This document shows positions 1 through 9,625 of a DNA stretch of 64,000 nucleotides, piece by piece. A model generated the notes under the pieces. That model had not been told where the DNA came from. It did not search any database and worked only from the letters and a program-made list of their open reading frames with translations. The stretch is from Mauremys mutica (Eukaryota > Chordata > Testudines > Geoemydidae). The position numbers and the translations under genes are program-made. The stretch spans positions 103,331,222 to 103,395,221 of the forward strand of contig NC_059075.1 of assembly GCF_020497125.1 (NCBI RefSeq). Direction: 5' to 3'. Each line of letters starts with the position of its first letter. The first letter of the stretch is position 1.

Positions 1-182
1 TGTGCCTGGTGTACTTTTTGAGGACTTTTAGATTTAGCAATGCCCAGACTTATCTCTTTGTAATTTCCAAGGATTTTTGTAAAGTATGAAGTCCCCATAA
101 TTTCTTTTGCTGGTATAGGGTCTATTGTTATATTTTGAAACAAATGATTCATCAACATGCAGCCCCCTCATTTGTGATTTTT

Positions 183-188
<6 letters not shown>

Positions 189-217
<29 letters not shown>
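189..217 (+). repeat. (AC)n microsatellite
   Basis: Uninterrupted AC dinucleotides. Confidence 0.95.
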
Positions 218-219
<2 letters not shown>

Positions 220-346
220 TGGAATGGCTTTTCAGCTTTTCTAAAAAAATATTTTAAACCAATTTCAGGTCTTAACATGTATATGGTGCTGGACTGGCAG
301 AAAGAGACTTAAGTTCTGTATTTACCCACATACACGTACAATATAA

Positions 347-379
347 GGGCTTGGCTACACTTACAAGTTGCAGCGCTGG
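347..379 (+). repeat. left terminal inverted repeat of Harbinger copy 1
   Basis: 33 bp, identical to the reverse complement of 4354-4386. It begins GGGCTTGGCTACACTTAC and ends inside the first CAGCGCTG palindrome. Confidence 0.95.
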
Positions 380-519
380 TGGAGGCTTTCCAGCGCTGCA
401 ACAACACCCCGTCCACACTTGCAGGGCACAACCAGCGCTGCAACTCCCTGGTTGCAGCGCTGGCTGAAAACCCATCCCGGCAGGGGTATAAGGAGTGCAG
501 CGCTGGTGATCCAGCGCTG
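371..519. promoter_or_regulatory. left cluster of CAGCGCTG palindromes
   Basis: Six exact copies of the 8-bp palindrome CAGCGCTG start at 371, 391, 433, 455, 498 and 512; a partial copy follows at 542. They sit just inside the left terminus, upstream of the Myb gene. Clustered subterminal palindromes are typical binding sites for a transposon's own DNA-binding protein. That the Myb-like protein or the transposase binds them is inference. Confidence 0.6.
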
Positions 520-739
520 CCCAGCAGGTGTGGACACTCACCAGCGCTTTACCTGTCCTCCAGGGAATAAGGAGGTATCCCAGAATTCCTGTTCAGCCAC
601 TCTGCACATCAGTTTGCACTCTACTGCTCTTGGCTCAGGTGACCCGCCCTGTAAATGCCCCGGGAAATTTAAAAATCTCCTTCCTGTTTGCTGCAGCCAG
701 GTGTGGAGTGCAATCAGTTTTAATCAGTTACAGGTGACC

Positions 740-2503
740 ATGCCTCCACGCGGCAAACGAGCCCCAGCATGGAGCACTGGTGAATTGCAGGACCTCATCA
801 GTGTTTGGGGTGAGGCATCTGTTCAGGCACAGCTGCGCTCCGGCCGTAGGAATTACGATATCTTTGAGCAGATATCAAGGGCCATGCTGGATCGGGGCCA
901 TGATCGGGACGCAGTACAATGCAGGGTGAAAATTAAAGAGCTGCGGAGTGCCTATTACAAAGCCCGAGAGGGGAATCGACGATCCGGAGCTGCTCCCACG
1001 ACCTGCCGTTTTTACAGGGAGATGGATGAGATACTTGGGGGTGACCCCACTGCCAATCCCAGGATAACGATGGACACTTCTGAGCAGGCTGGGGGACAGG
1101 AGGAGGAGGCGGAGGAGGCGGCGGAGGCGGAGGCGTGGGGGGGGGAGGAAACCGCGAGTGAAGCTCCTGGCATGGGGGAAGAAACCGCAGATTCCCTGGA
1201 GGCATGCAGCCAGGAGCTCTTCTCAAGCCAGGAGGAAAGCACCCAATCGCAGCAGCCAGCAGTTGCAGAAGGACAAGCAGAGGAGCGTGTTACCGGTAAG
1301 CGGCTTTTATTTTCTGGGTGAAATGTTTCTGGAGAGGAGGGGGGGTTATGGATGCATGCATGCCAGCCTCTAGATGTGGAATAGCCCGTTGATGTGGTCT
1401 ATCACGTCGCGGTAATCTGCCTCAGTTATCTCAGCAAAAGCTTCATCCAGAGCGTGGGCAATATGCCTGCGCAGGTTTATAGGCAGAGCCACTGTGTCCC
1501 TTGTCCCAGTGACGGTGACGCGTCCGCGCCACTCTTCTGCCAGTGGTGGGGGGACCATTTCTGAACACAGGCAAGCCGCATAGGGTCCCGGGCGGAATCC
1601 ACATTGCTCTAAAAGAGCCCCCCGCTGTTCCCTAGTGACTCGCAGTAGGGAAACATCTTCCAGGATTAAGTCCTGTGAAAAATGTTGGGAGACTCTTTAG
1701 TGAAGAGATAGGGAGATAAGATCACCCCTGCATCTGCATTTCACTCAACCCCTCTAGCACTCCAGATTACCCGAAGCAACCAGCTCCCCTCTTACACCCA
1801 AGCCCCACTTCTCCCCATATAAGCACTGCTCACTCACCATGTCGTGGCTTCTGTAGTGTTATGCGTGTGGGTAAAAGAATGCTTAAATAAGAACTCACTC
1901 CCTCAGTGTAACAATTCATGTCTGGAGATAGTGGATACAATGCTGCCCGTGTTAAATGTTGTCATTTCTGTTTCTACAGTGACCTTGACTACTGGACTGC
2001 CCAGATGTTCAACATCACAGAGGCTTCAAAATTTGAGAAAAAATCCCCGAAAGAGCAAAGAAGACATGCTGAAAACTGTTCTTAATCAGTCTGCTCGAGA
2101 GAGTAAGGACTTGAAGGATTGGCGAGAGAAAGAAAGCAGGACACGCAAGAGAAATGCAGTGGCCAAGAGGAAAACCACGGAGCGGCTGCTAAGCATCCTG
2201 GAGCGCCAAGCGGAGTCTATAGAGTCACTCGTTGCCATGCAAGCAGAGCACTACCGTGCTACTCCCCCACCCGCCCCGTCCTTTGTGCCTTGTGCCCCAA
2301 TGTCAGCTCAAACCACCTTTCCCCAGCATCCAGGTTCTTACCACCACCAGCTGCCTCCAACACCTGTATGTTCCCCAACCAGCCCTGATACCTACCACCA
2401 CCCTTACCCTCTGCATTCAACCCCCATCACCATGCAGTATATGAACCCTGAAGTGCAGGATTCATTAAACAGCAATCCAGACAGGGCATATGCAAACTTG
2501 TGA
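740..2503 (+). CDS. Harbinger Myb/SANT-like DNA-binding protein, two exons
   Basis: The accessory DNA-binding protein of the transposon; in studied Harbinger elements the Myb-like partner helps bring the transposase to the nucleus and the termini. Exon 1 is 740-1295, ending at a G|GTAAG donor. Exon 2 is 1980-2503, after a TTTCTACAG acceptor. They join in frame (codon 186, GTG) to give 359 aa. Residues 1-100 form a trihelix Myb/SANT-like domain (WSTGELQDLI at 11-20, CRVKIKELRSAYYKARE at 61-77). Residues 120-150 are acidic and repetitive. Residues 207-280 are basic and helical, with a possible nuclear signal RTRKRNAVAKRK at 239-250. A Pro/Tyr/His-rich tail follows. I chose the ATG at 740 because it directly precedes the domain; the frame is open upstream, but only across terminal-repeat DNA. 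Splicing is predicted, not observed. Confidence 0.85.
1370..1840 (-). CDS. ORF3: third Harbinger gene, antisense in the Myb intron, unknown function
   Basis: I do not recognise this protein. Its ATG (1840-1838) is the last codon of an exon: the next bases on the minus strand are GTGAGT, a strong donor. The 165-nt intron ends TTTTTCACAG at 1673, and exon 2 (1672-1370) continues in frame to TAG, giving 101 aa. Visible blocks are DVSLLRVT (7-14), PGPYAACLC (29-37), GRVTVTG (51-57), ALPINL (63-68), EAFAEI (78-83) and a C-terminal HIN (94-96). The C-terminal third is acidic and looks helical. It lies wholly within intron 1296-1979 of the Myb gene, so no overlapping coding sequence keeps it open. 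The second Harbinger here carries a homologue at the same place with the same splice structure. It has the same orientation as the transposase and lies downstream of it, so it could use its own promoter or transposase read-through. Function unknown. Confidence 0.72.
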
Positions 2504-2593
2504 CTGTACAGTTCACCAACCCACACCCCTGCCCTCTTGTGTTCATGAAATGTTGTGTGTCTGTCTGTCTGTCAAGGAAGTTTTTTTCTTTTC

Positions 2594-2599
2594 AATAAA
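2594..2599 (+). terminator. poly(A) signal of the Myb gene
   Basis: AATAAA about 90 bases after the stop codon at 2501-2503, the first plus-strand signal downstream. Known hexamer; its use is inferred. Confidence 0.65.
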
Positions 2600-2624
2600 A
2601 CAATTCTTGGCTTTGAAAACAGTC

Positions 2625-2630
2625 TTTATT
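2625..2630 (-). terminator. poly(A) signal of the transposase gene
   Basis: TTTATT on the plus strand reads AATAAA on the minus strand, about 125 bases after the transposase stop. Only 25 bases separate it from the opposing Myb signal, so the two 3' ends should overlap. Confidence 0.65.
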
Positions 2631-2754
2631 ATAGCAGATAGTGAAAGATACCTTAGCCCAGTAAAGAAAGAGGCACTACAAATCATATTATTATTATGGA
2701 TAATAGAATAACAGTGTAAGCAGTGCAATTCACTCCCATGCAAGGCAGCAAACA

Positions 2755-4005
2755 TTATTGTTGGCTTTCAGCCTCAAATTCTTCCCTCAAGGCATCCCTA
2801 ATCCTTGTAGCCCTGTGCTGGGCCTCTCTATTAGCCCTGCTCTCTGGCTGTGCATATTCAGCCTCCAGGACTTGAACCTCGGTGGTCCATGCCTCACTGA
2901 ATGTTTCACCCTTCCCTTCACAAATATTATGGAGGGTACAGCAAGCGCATATAACCGCGGGGATGCTGCTTTCCCCCAAGTCTAGCTTCCCATACAAGCA
3001 ACGCCAGCGGGCTTTTAAACGCCCAAAAGCACACTCCACAGTCATTCTGCACCGGCTCAGCCTGTAGTTGAACCGGTCCTTGCTCCTGTCAAGCTTCCCT
3101 GTATAGGGTTTCATGAGCCAAGGCAGTAACGGGTACGCGGGGTCTCCAAGGATCACAGTGGGCATTTCGACATCCCCTACTGTGATCTTCCTGTCTGGGA
3201 AAAAAGTCCCTGCCTGCATCTTCCTGAACAGGCCACTGTTCCGAAAGATGCGTGCATCATGCACCTTTCCAGGCCAGCCTGTGTAAATGTCAATGAAACG
3301 CCCGCGGTGATCCACAAGCGCCTGGAGAACCATAGAGAAATACCCCTTCCGATTAACGTACTCTGATGCCAGGTGGGGGGGGGGGGCCAGAATAGGAATA
3401 TGCGTCCCATCTATCGCCCCTCCACAGTTAGGGAAACCCATGTGTGCAAAGCCATCCACAATGTCCTGCACGCTCCCCAGAGTCACGGTCTTTCTTAGCA
3501 GGATGCGATTAATTGCCTTGCAAACTTGCATCAAAACGATTCCCACGGTCGACTTTCCCACACCAAACTGGTTCCCGACCGACCGGTAGCTGTCTGGAGT
3601 TGCCAGCTTCCAGATTGCAATAGCCACTCGCTTTTCCACCGTCAGGGCAGCTCTCAATCTTGTGTCCTTGCGCCGCAGAGTGGGGGCGAGCTCAGCACAC
3701 AGTCCCATGAAAGTGGCTTTTCTCATACGAAAGTTCTGCAGCCACTGCTCATCATCCCAGACTTCCATGACGATGTGATCCCACCACTCAGTGCTTGTTT
3801 CCCGAGCCCAAAAGCGGCGTTCAACGGTGCTGAGCATTTCCGTAAATGCCGCAAGCACTTTAGTGTCACACGCGGCAGGCAAATCCATATTGATATCATC
3901 GTCGGAATCCTCACTGTCACTTTGGAGCTGAAGGAATAGCTGGACTGCCAAACGTGTTGTGCTGGTGACACTCATCAGCAGAGTCCTCAGCAGATCGGGC
4001 TCCAT
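2755..4005 (-). CDS. HARBI1-like DDE transposase of Harbinger copy 1
   Basis: Catalyses excision and insertion of the element. An uninterrupted frame of 416 aa from the MEPD start at 4005; an in-frame ATG at 4050 would add 15 residues. I prefer 4005 because the second Harbinger's transposase also begins MEP. Residues 30-45 are acidic (SDSEDSDDDIN). A helix-turn-helix region follows (SVGNQFGVGKSTVG, about 142-155). The DDE nuclease domain has Asp199 in AIDGTHIPI, Asp288 in LGDPAYPLLPWLMKPY and Glu324 in VECAFGRLKARWR, so the triad is complete; WPGKVHDARIF (about 244-254) is also family-typical. A 12-C run (plus-strand G run 3375-3386) encodes a Pro stretch just after the first Asp. It converges with the Myb gene. 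The length suits Harbinger transposases, and the gene could be functional. Confidence 0.92.
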   Translation of the reverse strand: MEPDLLRTLLMSVTSTTRLAVQLFLQLQSDSEDSDDDINMDLPAACDTKVLAAFTEMLSTVERRFWARETSTEWWDHIVMEVWDDEQWLQNFRMRKATFMGLCAELAPTLRRKDTRLRAALTVEKRVAIAIWKLATPDSYRSVGNQFGVGKSTVGIVLMQVCKAINRILLRKTVTLGSVQDIVDGFAHMGFPNCGGAIDGTHIPILAPPPHLASEYVNRKGYFSMVLQALVDHRGRFIDIYTGWPGKVHDARIFRNSGLFRKMQAGTFFPDRKITVGDVEMPTVILGDPAYPLLPWLMKPYTGKLDRSKDRFNYRLSRCRMTVECAFGRLKARWRCLYGKLDLGESSIPAVICACCTLHNICEGKGETFSEAWTTEVQVLEAEYAQPESRANREAQHRATRIRDALREEFEAESQQ

Positions 4006-4243
4006 TTGCCACAGAAATCGCGATTCACACAGAGAGTAACAGAAAGACACTCACAATGGCGCCAAACGCTGCTGGAAAGAGTGAATGCTGGGATGTGAAG
4101 CGATGCACCACGGGGCGCTGGCAAACAGGAAGCGGAATGACCCGCACACTTCCTTCCCCTTCCCACAATACTCAGCGCCAAAACGGCGCCAAAACGGGAC
4201 GAGGTGCTCTGTGGGATAGCTGCCCACAATGCACCTCTCAATA

Positions 4244-4362
4244 CAGCGCTGGAAAGTGCTGCAAGTGTGGCCACACTGCAGCGCTGGTAGCTGTCACTGT
4301 GGCCACACTCCAGCGCTGGCCCTTCCACAGCTGCATGACCAGCGCTGTAACTCCCAGCGCTG
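4244..4362. promoter_or_regulatory. right cluster of CAGCGCTG palindromes
   Basis: Five exact CAGCGCTG octamers start at 4244, 4279, 4311, 4340 and 4355, mirroring the left cluster. They lie upstream of the transposase gene, which is read leftward. Likely recognition sites for transposon proteins, or promoter elements (inference). Confidence 0.6.
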
Positions 4363-4386
4363 CAACTTGTAAGTGTAGCCAAGCCC
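4354..4386 (-). repeat. right terminal inverted repeat of Harbinger copy 1
   Basis: 33 bp, exact reverse complement of 347-379, ending GTGTAGCCAAGCCC. Confidence 0.95.
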
Positions 4387-4389
4387 ACA

Positions 4390-6320
4390 GTAACAAAAGT
4401 GCAAGTATCTTTATATTGACCTGCAAATGTTACTCAGCACTGACCAAGAGAAACATTTATGGTGAGAGTAATTCTGTCTCATGGCACAGTCCAAACTGAG
4501 TTTCTATCATGGCTTCCAAAATTTAGGCTTAATTAATGCCAACTGTGCTAATAATTTTTATATGAACATATATTCACCAATCTGATGTGAAAAAAGTCAA
4601 CCATGGACTACAAATAACTTTGCCTGCACATTTGTTTTCTTTGTGAAAGAGTTTCCTTGTAAAAAACTGAATTCGGAGGTCTGGCAGTTTTCCTCAAATT
4701 TTTGACTCTAGGTATACTTTTACTAAAAAAGTGTATTTTTCACTTGGGTTACCTAACCCAAGTTAACTAACTCAGATTAAAACAGCAATGAAGACATCTT
4801 GGTTTTAAACTTGGGTTAGCAGCTCAAGTTCTGCCCATGCTCTCCTATAGGCTTTAATTCAAGCTGCTAACCCGAGTTAAAAGTCAAGTTGCCTTGTCTT
4901 CACTGCTATTTTAAACTGAGTTAAGAACACACTTTTCTTTTTTTTTCTTTTTTTGGGGGGGGGGAGGGGAAGAGGGCAGTGAAGACATACGTTGTATTTC
5001 ATAAACCAGTGTAAAGCATGGAACACATCCGCATGAAATTATGAAACAAGCTGCAAAGAAAACTAACCTTTTAAAGACAGTCTTGGGTAAACATGGGAGT
5101 AGTTCCTCACTGCACTTTTAAGTGCTACCTTAGAGATAAAAAGTCCTTCCTAATGAATGAAAAGCTGTTCTTACCAGTGAATGAGAACAACAAAGTATAG
5201 CTGAATTATATAACAGCAGATGCATTGTAACAGATCCGCTGCAATAAGGTTTGTGAATTCAGCAACAGCCTTAAAGTGAAATAGCAAATTTATTAAGGAA
5301 AGTGTGCTGAAAGTATCCACCTAGAAAATTTGTTCCGAAAAATCCTCTTTTCAGCATCCATTCATTCATCTGTCATTTCTTCTTTGAAAATATATGCATT
5401 AGTTGTATTTTGAACATTTTTCATAATCAATGAAATAGATTGTTGCCTAGACTTTTTTTTAAAAACAGAGCTGTCAAGATAACAGACAGCAAACAAATCA
5501 TAAAAACTGGTAGATCATGGCACAAAAGGACATTATTCTGAAAGAGACAGCACAATAAAAAACAGAAATTTGCTTCTCAATACAGTAACTACACCAACAG
5601 CAGAAAGAATGTATTCCACAATGAACCATGCCAAATCTGACTGAACAGCATTATTAAAAACAAGCATTCAGATTACTTAACTATGTAAGAAAATCATTAG
5701 TGCCACACTGGCTCTCTGCATGCAACATTCAATAGGCTTAGGACATCCTAAGAGAGAACATGCCGAGTTGACGTTGTGGAATCCAGATTACAGTAGCACA
5801 ATTGTTTATTTTTATAACTTAGAGAAAGCTATTAATTTAAGGTACAAATTTAGTACCAACCTCAGTTCATAAATTAGAAAGACATTTAAGCATATATTTC
5901 AAAACATTAAACTAGGGTGACATCAAGAAAATTCATAAGTGAATTATTAGAGAGAAGTCTATAGGAGCCCATTCTTCCTAGTTCAAAAACAGGAAAATTG
6001 AGAGAATGAAGCTAAAGACATTTTGCTATACTGCTAATTACTTCATGTACAAGTACCAGATTGCAGTTATTTGTTTTTAATAAAACAATTTTGTTTTAAA
6101 ATTAGTATAATTTTGCAGCAATTAATGCAGAGCTTTACAAATACAGCAATAAAACTATTTGTTTCCAAATGCTTAATGTAGTTTTAATATTTACAGGTAT
6201 GTTTATATTAATTTATCCCATCACCTTAAAAACACACTCAAAAGTACCGATGAGCACTTAAATACATTTCAGTCACAGTTCCTCTCTCAAAACTACTGAT
6301 AAACCCAGCATAAAAAAGCA
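4390..6320. other. non-coding AT-rich sequence with one MITE
   Basis: Apart from the palindromic MITE at 4727-4936 I see no gene-like frame or recognisable repeat. Presumed intronic if PLEKHA7 extends leftward. Confidence 0.5.
4727..4936. mobile_element. palindromic MITE
   Basis: The ends AAAAGTGTATTTTT and AACACACTTTT are inverted copies. The interior folds back: AACAGCAATGAAGACA near 4780 pairs with TGTCTTCACTGCTATTTT near 4896, and TGGGTTAGCAGCTCAAGTT pairs with AATTCAAGCTGCTAACCCG. Non-autonomous DNA transposon; superfamily not certain. Confidence 0.65.
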
Positions 6321-6325
6321 GCATC

Positions 6326-6546
6326 CAGGGGTCGGCAACCTTTGGCATACAGCTCACCAGGGTAAGCACCCTGGCGGTCCGGGCCAGTTTGTTTACGTGC
6401 CACGTCCGCAGGTTTGGCCAATCGCAGCTCCCACTGGCCGCGGTTCACCGCTCCAGGACAATGGGAGCTGCTGGAAGCGGCACGGGCCGAGAGATGTGCT
6501 GGTCGCAGCTTCCCGCAGCCCCCATTGGCTTGGAGCGGTGAACTGG
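6326..6546. mobile_element. hAT-like non-autonomous element
   Basis: It begins CAGGGGTCGGCAACCTTTGG, a typical hAT-Charlie-type terminus, and runs into GC-rich sequence ending near GGAGCGGTGAACTGG. The right terminus is not clear, so it may be truncated. Confidence 0.6.
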
Positions 6547-6967
6547 CCCCAGTACAATCTATTCTTTAAATAAACAAGAAAAATTATAAACATTCAAAGT
6601 GGTCAGAAAGCCTCTAAAGATTAATCAGGCTCACAACTTGATTTATAACTGGATTTCTGTTCTTCACAGACATTGTCACAATCATTATTTACAATAGTAA
6701 CTACATTCCATATAAGAAATGTAAAATCTACCGTAATTGAAATTATTAGTGTATATATATTAATCTAGCATTAATCTAACAGTTCCAAAGAGATTTCCTC
6801 TATTTTTATTAAAGTCTATTAAGAGATATTTGAATAAAATAATAGCCTATTTTGCACTCACATAGTTTTAATCATAGCCTTTCAAAATGTTAATTACAAC
6901 AAAGTTTTACAATATTACTGGACCTAAAAAAGAAAGCTGATCTACAATCTTATTTTGTCACTGCATT

Positions 6968-7079
6968 CAGGGCTTTGGAGCGGAGCCCAGAGCTGGAGCG
7001 CGGAGCAGCTCCAGAGCAGAGGAGCTGCAGGTTTTTGCCTGGAGCTAGAGCGGAGCCGGAGCACAGCTCCAAAGCCCTG
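6968..7079. mobile_element. 112-bp hAT-type MITE with 8-bp target duplication
   Basis: Inverted ends CAGGGCTTTGGAGC and GCTCCAAAGCCCTG. Flanks ACTGCATT (6960-6967) and ACTGCATG (7080-7087) match at 7 of 8, as expected for hAT insertion. The interior is made of GGAGC/GCTCC motifs. Confidence 0.8.
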
Positions 7080-7087
7080 ACTGCATG

Positions 7088-8539
7088 TGACTTTATTCTT
7101 GGCTGTCAGCACTGTCAAGCTGGATTCCTATGCAATGAAAAACTTTGTATCTGATAAACATTTAAACAAAGTTTTGAATTCAACAGAAATAATTTTAATT
7201 GTTTCAGAATACTGTTATAATTTTATGTAATTTAGAAAATGTCTAAACAGTCCAATATGTCAGCCAAAAAATAAAAAGGTGACAAAGTAAAATTGCATAA
7301 ATGAATATTTATGCGCATTAGCTATATTTTTGTAGTTTTCAGTATATAAATATTACTTTCACTCCACTTTCAAGGGTGAGAACTTCTCAATTATCCAAAG
7401 TGAAATATTTAATAGCACATTCATTTATTTTCATATTCATAACTGAACTCTAAACATAAAATATTGTTATGGGGGAGACACCAAATGGCTGTTACATAGT
7501 TATACAAGTTATTTTTCTTAGGGAGCAAATATTGCTCAGGCTTTGAAAAAATGCTCCATTATTAATTTTGTGATAGAGTTTCCTTTTGGGTAACTTGCAA
7601 GCAGTAGGAGAGTTTGCTTTCAGCCTTAATCTCTCTAAACTACAATCAGTTCTTGGGGAGAGTTGCTCTGTGGGAACTGAGCACTAGTGTTTTGGCCAAG
7701 GGATTTCCTGCGCACTGTTTGACCTCCTCTGTTCAAGACCTTGTGTATATAGCATAAATAAAATAAGTTACACTAAGAAAATACCCAGACTGAAGACTTC
7801 ACATCACTGAAATCTCCTGCAACAAGAAATCCATATGCAAGCAACCACCTAATCCGCTGACCTCCCAATATATGCTAACACTCAGCAGAGAAGGGACAAT
7901 GGTGTCAGAAGAATATCAATCAAGAAGTCAGTTTCCAGAAGAACTATTAAATATTACACTTTCAACTGTAAATTTTACTTTTCTACATCAAGAACACCAC
8001 AAACCTTTCCAGTAACACTGTGTCAAAGGACTTTGGCTATGGCATTCTTACATTTCACCTATTTTGAAGGCGGAATGTTGCTTTACTTAGGTTTTAGCAA
8101 ATATGACACTATTTAAGCATTAATCTGCAAAAGACTAACAATGCAGCAGTTCATTTGTAAGTACTGAAATACAAAGCCTCTGAGAAGAGGTCAGGTCTGA
8201 ACGATCACATTCATTTTTAGACACCAAATATCTGTGCCTTACTGCGAGAGGGGGAAGCTTTGCACCTACAATGCTAAACCACTACGAGCACATTCATTAA
8301 CTGATCTTCTTGAGTGCATTTTCATGCAACTGATGCAAGTTCAAACAATTTGGCAGAAACCCAGATTATTCATGAAGTTGGCGACTAGGAGCTCGTTCTC
8401 AAATCTGTTGTCCAAACTCACTCAGCCATTTTGCGCTTCCATGAGTCTCCCTGTACTGAGCCATAGGCTTCCCTTATAATACTGTGCCTGGTCGCATGAC
8501 CATCACATGACCCCAACAGGAACTACAATTCTCAGATCC
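7088..8539. other. no gene or recognisable repeat
   Basis: AT-rich sequence. The longest frames are short and have no family resemblance. Confidence 0.5.
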
Positions 8540-8547
8540 CTGAGTGA

Positions 8548-8670
8548 TAGGGTGACCAGATGTCCTGATTTTATAGGGACAGTCCTGATATTTGGGGCTT
8601 TTTTTTAATATGGGCTCCTATTACCCCCCGCCTCGTCCCAATTTTTCACACTTGCTATCTGGTCATCCTA
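8548..8670. mobile_element. 123-bp hAT-type MITE with perfect 8-bp target duplication
   Basis: Ends TAGGGTGACCAGATG and ATCTGGTCATCCTA are inverted copies. CTGAGTGA flanks both sides (8540-8547 and 8671-8678). Confidence 0.85.
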
Positions 8671-9419
8671 CTGAGTGAGGTTCTACCGTACGTAGCTCCA
8701 AGTTACGAACACCTTGGGAACAGAGGTTGTCATTAACTCTGAAATGTTTGTAACTCTGAACAAAACGTTATGGTTGTTCTTTCAAAAATTTGCAACTGAA
8801 CATTGACTTAATACAGCTTTGAACTTTACTATCCAGAAGAAAAATGCTGCTTTCCCTTTTTTTTAAAAGGTAGTTTATGTTTAACACAGTACTGTACTGT
8901 ATTTGCTTTTTTTTTTTTTGGCGGAGGGAGGGAGTGCGGGGTCTCTGCTGCTGCCTGATTGTGTATTTCCAGTTCCAAATGAGATGTGTGGTTGACTGGT
9001 CAGTTCATAACTCTGGTGTTTATAATTCTGAGGTTCTGCTGTACCCCAGATTGTCTGTACTTACAGGGTCAAACCCTCAGTACCAACCCAGGGTGGCAAC
9101 ATCCACTCTTAGTACTAGTCTTCACTAGTCACTTATCAATTCATGCAGGCGGGTTCGGCATTGAAACCCCATATTCACAAGCAGTAACTGCACAGAACTC
9201 AGTCATTTTAATCAGACAAACACCACTTTGGCTCTCAACCTCAGAAAAGATAGCTAAGTTCTCTCTCAATTCACTGCAAAAGAATTTATAGTGTCTCAGT
9301 TTACTTCAGCACTAAAAAATGAAGGCTGTACCCCCAGAAGTCTTAGCATCACATAGCATTGCACTGTAGTACAGTAGCAAGTAGACTACAATGTGGCTAT
9401 TCTCATCATGTTGGACTAA

Positions 9420-9625
9420 GGCCTGGTCTACATCTAGAACATTGGTCGACCTAGCTATGTCACTCAGTGGTGTGAAAAATTCATAACCCTGAGAGATGTG
9501 GTTAAGGTGACCTAAGCCCCAGTGTAGACACCACTAACACCTCTCAGGATATTAACTACAGCAACAGGAAAAACCCGTCCATCACTGTACTGTCTGCGCC
9601 ATCAAGCTATAGTGGCACATCTGCA
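9420..9625. mobile_element. Harbinger-type MITE, right end decayed
   Basis: Begins GGCCTGGTCTACAT directly after TAA (9417-9419). The interior (CACTCAGTGGTGTGAAAAATTC, then CAGTGTAGACACCAC) resembles the element at 55122-55363. The right terminus cannot be placed. Confidence 0.55.

Larger units (their letters stand above)
347..4386. mobile_element. PIF/Harbinger DNA transposon, apparently complete (copy 1)
   Basis: A 4,040-bp element bounded by perfect 33-bp terminal inverted repeats that begin GGGCTTGGCTACAC. It holds a Myb/SANT-like gene (740-2503, plus), a HARBI1-like transposase gene (2755-4005, minus) and a third antisense gene inside the Myb intron (1370-1840, minus). All three read without internal stops once the Myb and ORF3 introns are removed. 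A transposase plus a Myb-like protein is the known Harbinger gene set. Harbinger normally duplicates a 3-bp TWA target; the left flank is TAA but the right flank is ACA, so no target duplication is visible. Perfect repeats and open frames suggest a young, possibly autonomous copy. Confidence 0.93.

Noticed and set aside
368..739. Open frame upstream of the Myb ATG (124 extra codons)
   Set aside because: It covers the terminal repeat and CAGCGCTG cluster, has no domain resemblance, and the conserved Myb domain starts right after the ATG at 740.
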